The notes below the pieces were generated by a model that worked only from the letters and a program-made list of their open reading frames with translations, did no database searches and was not told the DNA's origin. Shown here one piece after another: positions 3,038 to 5,523 of a stretch of 5,523 nucleotides of DNA. The DNA is taken from the NCBI GenBank assembly GCA_017652965.1, contig JAGBZZ010000355.1, positions 1 to 5,523 on the forward strand. The letters are read 5' to 3'. Every line of letters begins with the position of its first letter. The first letter of the stretch is position 1. Origin of the DNA: Clostridia bacterium. Its GTDB lineage: Bacteria > Bacillota_A > Clostridia > Oscillospirales > CAG-272. Made by a program: the position numbers and the translations under genes.

Positions 3038-5523
3038 ATGAAAGCATTTTTTGCAAAAGCACTTGCTTGGATGGTAGGGCATAAGGCAATTACGATTGCC
3101 GTGGCCGCCGTCCTTGTCGTGGGTGTTGCCTCGGCGGCGATCCTGCCCGGCGCCCTCCACGAGCATGCCTATGCCGAGGGCTGGTCGAGCGATGCCGACA
3201 GCCACTGGCACAGCGCCACCTGTAAGCATACCGAGGAAAAGAGCGACGTTGCCGCTCACACCTACGATAACGCTTGCGACACCACCTGTAACGTTTGCGG
3301 TTACACGCGGACGGTAGGCGCGCACGTGTATGACAACGCCTGCGATACCGCCTGTAACGTGTGTAGCGCGACCCGTACCGTAGAGCCTCACGTCTATGAC
3401 AACGCTTGCGACACCGCGTGTAACGTATGTAACGCGACCCGTACCATCACGCACGACCACGCCGACACCTTAACGGCGGGCGATACCACGCACTGGTACG
3501 CTTGCTCGGTCTGCGGTGACAAGAAGGACGAGGCGGCGCACGTCTTTAATCAGACGGTTGCACACAGCGACTATCTGAAGGCCGCGGCCACCGCCACCGC
3601 CAAGGCGCAGTACTACATGTCCTGCGTGTGCGGCAAGGCATCGACGACCGAGTATTTTGAGACCGATAAGACGGCCGCCACCCTTGAAAGTATCCAGGAT
3701 CTTTCCAAGACCTACGATAAGGTAGAGCTTCAGAACCCCACCTATGAAACCAACTCCGACGGTGCGGTTACCATCGAGTGGTACAAGGGCAACACCAAGC
3801 TGGATGCCAAGCCCGTGAATGCCGGTACTTATAAGGTAAAGGTCATTATCGCCGAGAGCGTAACCTTTGCCGGCACGAGCGCCGAGAAGGAATTTACCAT
3901 TGCAAAGGTAGTCGTTACCATTCCTGCACTTGAAAAGGTGTACGACGGATATGGCGAGTTTGAATTTGTGTTTGAGGGACCTGCCGGTGAAGAAATTGAC
4001 TGCTTGATAGATATCGGCAAAGCAAACGCAAATGCAGGCGTATACACCGATGTTGCGATTTCCCGCAATAGCGTAAGCTCTGAAAACTATGAGATCACCG
4101 CTACCACTGTAAGTGCTACCATTACGAAGTGTCTCGTTTGGGTAGAGAACGTTGAGTTTGTTTACGACGGCGAGAACGCCCACTACGGCGACTATGCAGT
4201 ATCTGCGATTGCTTTCCAAAACGTAGTACCGGGTGAAACTATTAATGCATGTGACATTGTTTTCAAATTTAATAATAAGAACGTTGGCAGCAGCTTGACT
4301 GCTGTTGGCTATGACGACGGTATTACCGGTAATTACGAGTTTGACCTCTCGAAGTGCACGGCAAGCATCGTAAAGCGTTCCGTTTGGGCGACCGGCGCGG
4401 AATTCACCTACGGCAACTGTACCAACTGGACGGGTGAGGAATCTCCTAGTCAGATCGTGTTCCAGAATATGGCGAGCGGTGAAACCATGGATTCCTCTTT
4501 CGTGAAGTGGACGTTTGCTTCCAAGAACGTAGGCGCTGCGCTGACGGGTGTTGCGTTTGAGGACGAGGATGACGGTCGCTCTAACTATGAGATCGACTTC
4601 TCGAAGTGCACGGCAAGCATCATTCCCAAGGTAATTGATAACCTTACCTATGCATTTGAATACAACGGTGAGGAATATCATCAGGTTGTCATAAGCAAGA
4701 ATGAGCACGACGGTATCATTGGCGATGACCAGCTCTTCCTTGAGGTCTGCTTTGTGACACCGAACGTCGGCGCGGCGCTTGACACGTCCGAGGAAACCGG
4801 CTTTGAGCCCGGCTTTGTGGACGAAAACTACGTGCTTGGCGAAAACTATACCTTCTCTGTCGTGCCCAAGGTAGTAACCCTCAAGGAGGGCGAGAAGATC
4901 GAAGCGACCGTGACGTATAACGGGCAGAAGCAATTTGCGCTGTCCGTAAGCTCCAATATGTTTGACGGATACGTTGACACTGATGCTGCAACACTGTGGC
5001 TTACGGCAACGCTTCCTTCTAAAAACGTGGGCGAGTACACTGACGGCGTTACCTTGAAGCCTTACGTTGGCAACCCTGCACTCGGTACGGCAAGCCAGAA
5101 CTATGACTTCTCCGAGGTTGCGGCCACGGTCACCATTAAGCCTTTGACTGTATCCCTTTCCTCTTACGTCAAGGTTGAGTACAATGGAACGAGCGAGTTC
5201 ACTCTTGCCACACCGTTTGACTTGACAAGTGCAAACACCGGTGGCGGTCAGGATTCTGTTTCGGACCGCGACGAGGTTTACATTACTTGGATTGAAACAT
5301 CTAATGCTGATATCACCGACGAAACCTTTGCGATAGATTATACCCTTGGCGGTGCCGATGCTGGCAACTATGATATCGACGAGCTTGGTGTGGAGATCAC
5401 CAAAAAGAAACTGACTAACCTTCATCTGTATATCACCAGCGATACTTATGAGAGCGGTGAGATTACGCTAATTGCCAAAGACGGCGTGGTTGCAGGTGAG
5501 GTGGTAAAGATTTCGATTACAGA
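3038..5523 (+). CDS. Large exported surface protein with Cys-rich repeats and MBG/YDG-like stalk (3' end missing)
   Basis: The frame stays open for 828 codons to the window end, so the C-terminus and anchor are not visible. AAGGAGA (3024-3030) lies 7 nt before the ATG. Residues 1-16 are basic and residues 17-36 hydrophobic, with A-S-A at 31-33 and A-Y-A at 44-46 as possible cleavage sites: a Sec signal or membrane anchor. Residues 56-200 form a Cys/His-rich head: HW unit 56-74, three 22-residue repeats 73-138, HWYACSVCG unit 152-168 and YYMSCVCGK at 192-200. From about 211 follow beta-rich repeats marked by Y-D/N-G-like motifs at Y226, Y302, Y376, Y458, Y542, Y627 and Y715, paired with NAG/NVG turns (261, 332, 415, 497, 576, 663) and N-Y-E/D motifs, as in MBG/YDG-type domains of bacterial adhesins. 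Probable role: cell-surface adhesin or wall protein. No catalytic domain is seen. It is likely cotranscribed with the 143-aa gene. GC falls from the head to the stalk (about 41% at 4201-4320). Confidence 0.88.
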   Translation, partial: MKAFFAKALAWMVGHKAITIAVAAVLVVGVASAAILPGALHEHAYAEGWSSDADSHWHSATCKHTEEKSDVAAHTYDNACDTTCNVCGYTRTVGAHVYDNACDTACNVCSATRTVEPHVYDNACDTACNVCNATRTITHDHADTLTAGDTTHWYACSVCGDKKDEAAHVFNQTVAHSDYLKAAATATAKAQYYMSCVCGKASTTEYFETDKTAATLESIQDLSKTYDKVELQNPTYETNSDGAVTIEWYKGNTKLDAKPVNAGTYKVKVIIAESVTFAGTSAEKEFTIAKVVVTIPALEKVYDGYGEFEFVFEGPAGEEIDCLIDIGKANANAGVYTDVAISRNSVSSENYEITATTVSATITKCLVWVENVEFVYDGENAHYGDYAVSAIAFQNVVPGETINACDIVFKFNNKNVGSSLTAVGYDDGITGNYEFDLSKCTASIVKRSVWATGAEFTYGNCTNWTGEESPSQIVFQNMASGETMDSSFVKWTFASKNVGAALTGVAFEDEDDGRSNYEIDFSKCTASIIPKVIDNLTYAFEYNGEEYHQVVISKNEHDGIIGDDQLFLEVCFVTPNVGAALDTSEETGFEPGFVDENYVLGENYTFSVVPKVVTLKEGEKIEATVTYNGQKQFALSVSSNMFDGYVDTDAATLWLTATLPSKNVGEYTDGVTLKPYVGNPALGTASQNYDFSEVAATVTIKPLTVSLSSYVKVEYNGTSEFTLATPFDLTSANTGGGQDSVSDRDEVYITWIETSNADITDETFAIDYTLGGADAGNYDIDELGVEITKKKLTNLHLYITSDTYESGEITLIAKDGVVAGEVVKISIT
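3254..3451 (+). repeat. Three tandem 66-bp repeats encoding Cys/His-rich 22-residue units
   Basis: Units at 3254-3319, 3320-3385 and 3386-3451 encode residues 73-94, 95-116 and 117-138 of the surface protein. The shared core is H-x-Y-D-N-A-C-D-T-x-C-N-V-C-x-x-T-R-T. Each unit keeps one His and three Cys in the same spacing (H-x5-C-x3-C-x2-C). By direct comparison, units 2 and 3 differ at 12 of 66 bases. Within the core from His to the third Cys all five differences are synonymous, which points to selection on the protein. The motif looks capable of binding metal or forming disulfides; neither is shown. Confidence 0.9.
3668..5404 (+). repeat. Seven degenerate MBG/YDG-like stalk repeats in the surface protein
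   Basis: Approximate units by residue: 211-290, 291-364, 365-446, 447-531, 532-610, 611-701 and 702-789, each about 74-90 residues. The marker tyrosines are spaced 76, 74, 82, 84, 85 and 88 residues apart. Each unit typically opens with a hydrophobic strand and a Y-D-G or Y-N-G motif and closes with a strand such as A-T-I-T-K, A-S-I-V-K or V-E-I-T-K. The third and fourth units are the most alike, sharing S-K-C-T-A-S-I (439-445 and 523-529) and a 23-bp exact match. An eighth unit starts near residue 790 and is cut by the window edge. Boundaries are by eye. Confidence 0.7.

Noticed and set aside
3254..3451. CRISPR-like array
   Set aside because: The 66-bp units are contiguous, in frame and coding, with no unique spacers between them.
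2669..3460. A 263-codon open frame on the minus strand spanning two plus-strand genes
   Set aside because: Its repetitive V-T-G-G-V-A-S-V text is the reverse reading of the 66-bp repeats. It has no ribosome site or domain.
3470..5425. A 651-codon open frame on the minus strand
   Set aside because: It lies entirely antisense to the 828-codon plus-strand gene, which has a strong ribosome site, a signal sequence and clear repeat domains. The antisense translation has no recognisable domain and is a by-product of codon bias.

Overview
The window looks like a chromosomal piece of an uncultured gut-type Clostridia (Firmicutes/Bacillota). The reasons are strong Shine-Dalgarno sites, near-perfect sigma-A promoters with extended -10 motifs, rho-independent terminators with U tails, a fairly high GC content (about 60% in the first genes by eye), and a very large exported protein whose motifs resemble those of gut Clostridia surface proteins. 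This placement is inference; no rRNA or other taxonomic marker is present.

Layout: (1) Positions 1-17 are the 5' end of a minus-strand tRNA, probably tRNA-Pro, cut by the window edge, with its own consensus promoter at 46-74. (2) A divergent plus-strand promoter at 126-154 drives a 317-aa PHP-domain phosphoesterase (236-1189), closed by a terminator at 1227-1264. (3) After a G/C-tract-rich intergenic stretch, another consensus promoter (1369-1397) drives a 314-aa protein (1449-2393) with seven predicted membrane helices fused to a C-terminal LuxR-type DNA-binding domain. It ends at a perfect terminator (2420-2447). (4) A third transcription unit starts from an extended -10 promoter near 2516-2524, preceded by several short dyads. 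It encodes an unrecognised 143-aa protein with a TTG start (2577-3008) and then, 29 nt later, a very large exported protein that starts at 3038 and is still open at the window end (828 codons visible).

The large protein is the centrepiece. It has a Sec-type signal or anchor, then a Cys/His-rich head containing three tandem 22-residue repeats (pattern H-x5-C-x3-C-x2-C) flanked by related HWxxCxxC-like units, then at least seven beta-rich repeats of about 74-88 residues of the MBG/YDG adhesin-stalk type. It is probably a cell-surface adhesin or wall-associated protein, but its anchor and C-terminal function lie outside the window.

The PHP gene and the tRNA look like independent housekeeping units. 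The membrane-bound LuxR-type regulator lies directly upstream of the surface-protein unit and on the same strand, with a terminator between them. It is therefore a reasonable candidate regulator of that unit, but this is inference from proximity only. There is no gene-free stretch longer than 300 bases; the largest gap, 1190-1448, holds the terminator, G/C tracts and promoter described here. I see no CRISPR array, insertion sequence, phage gene or plasmid function.
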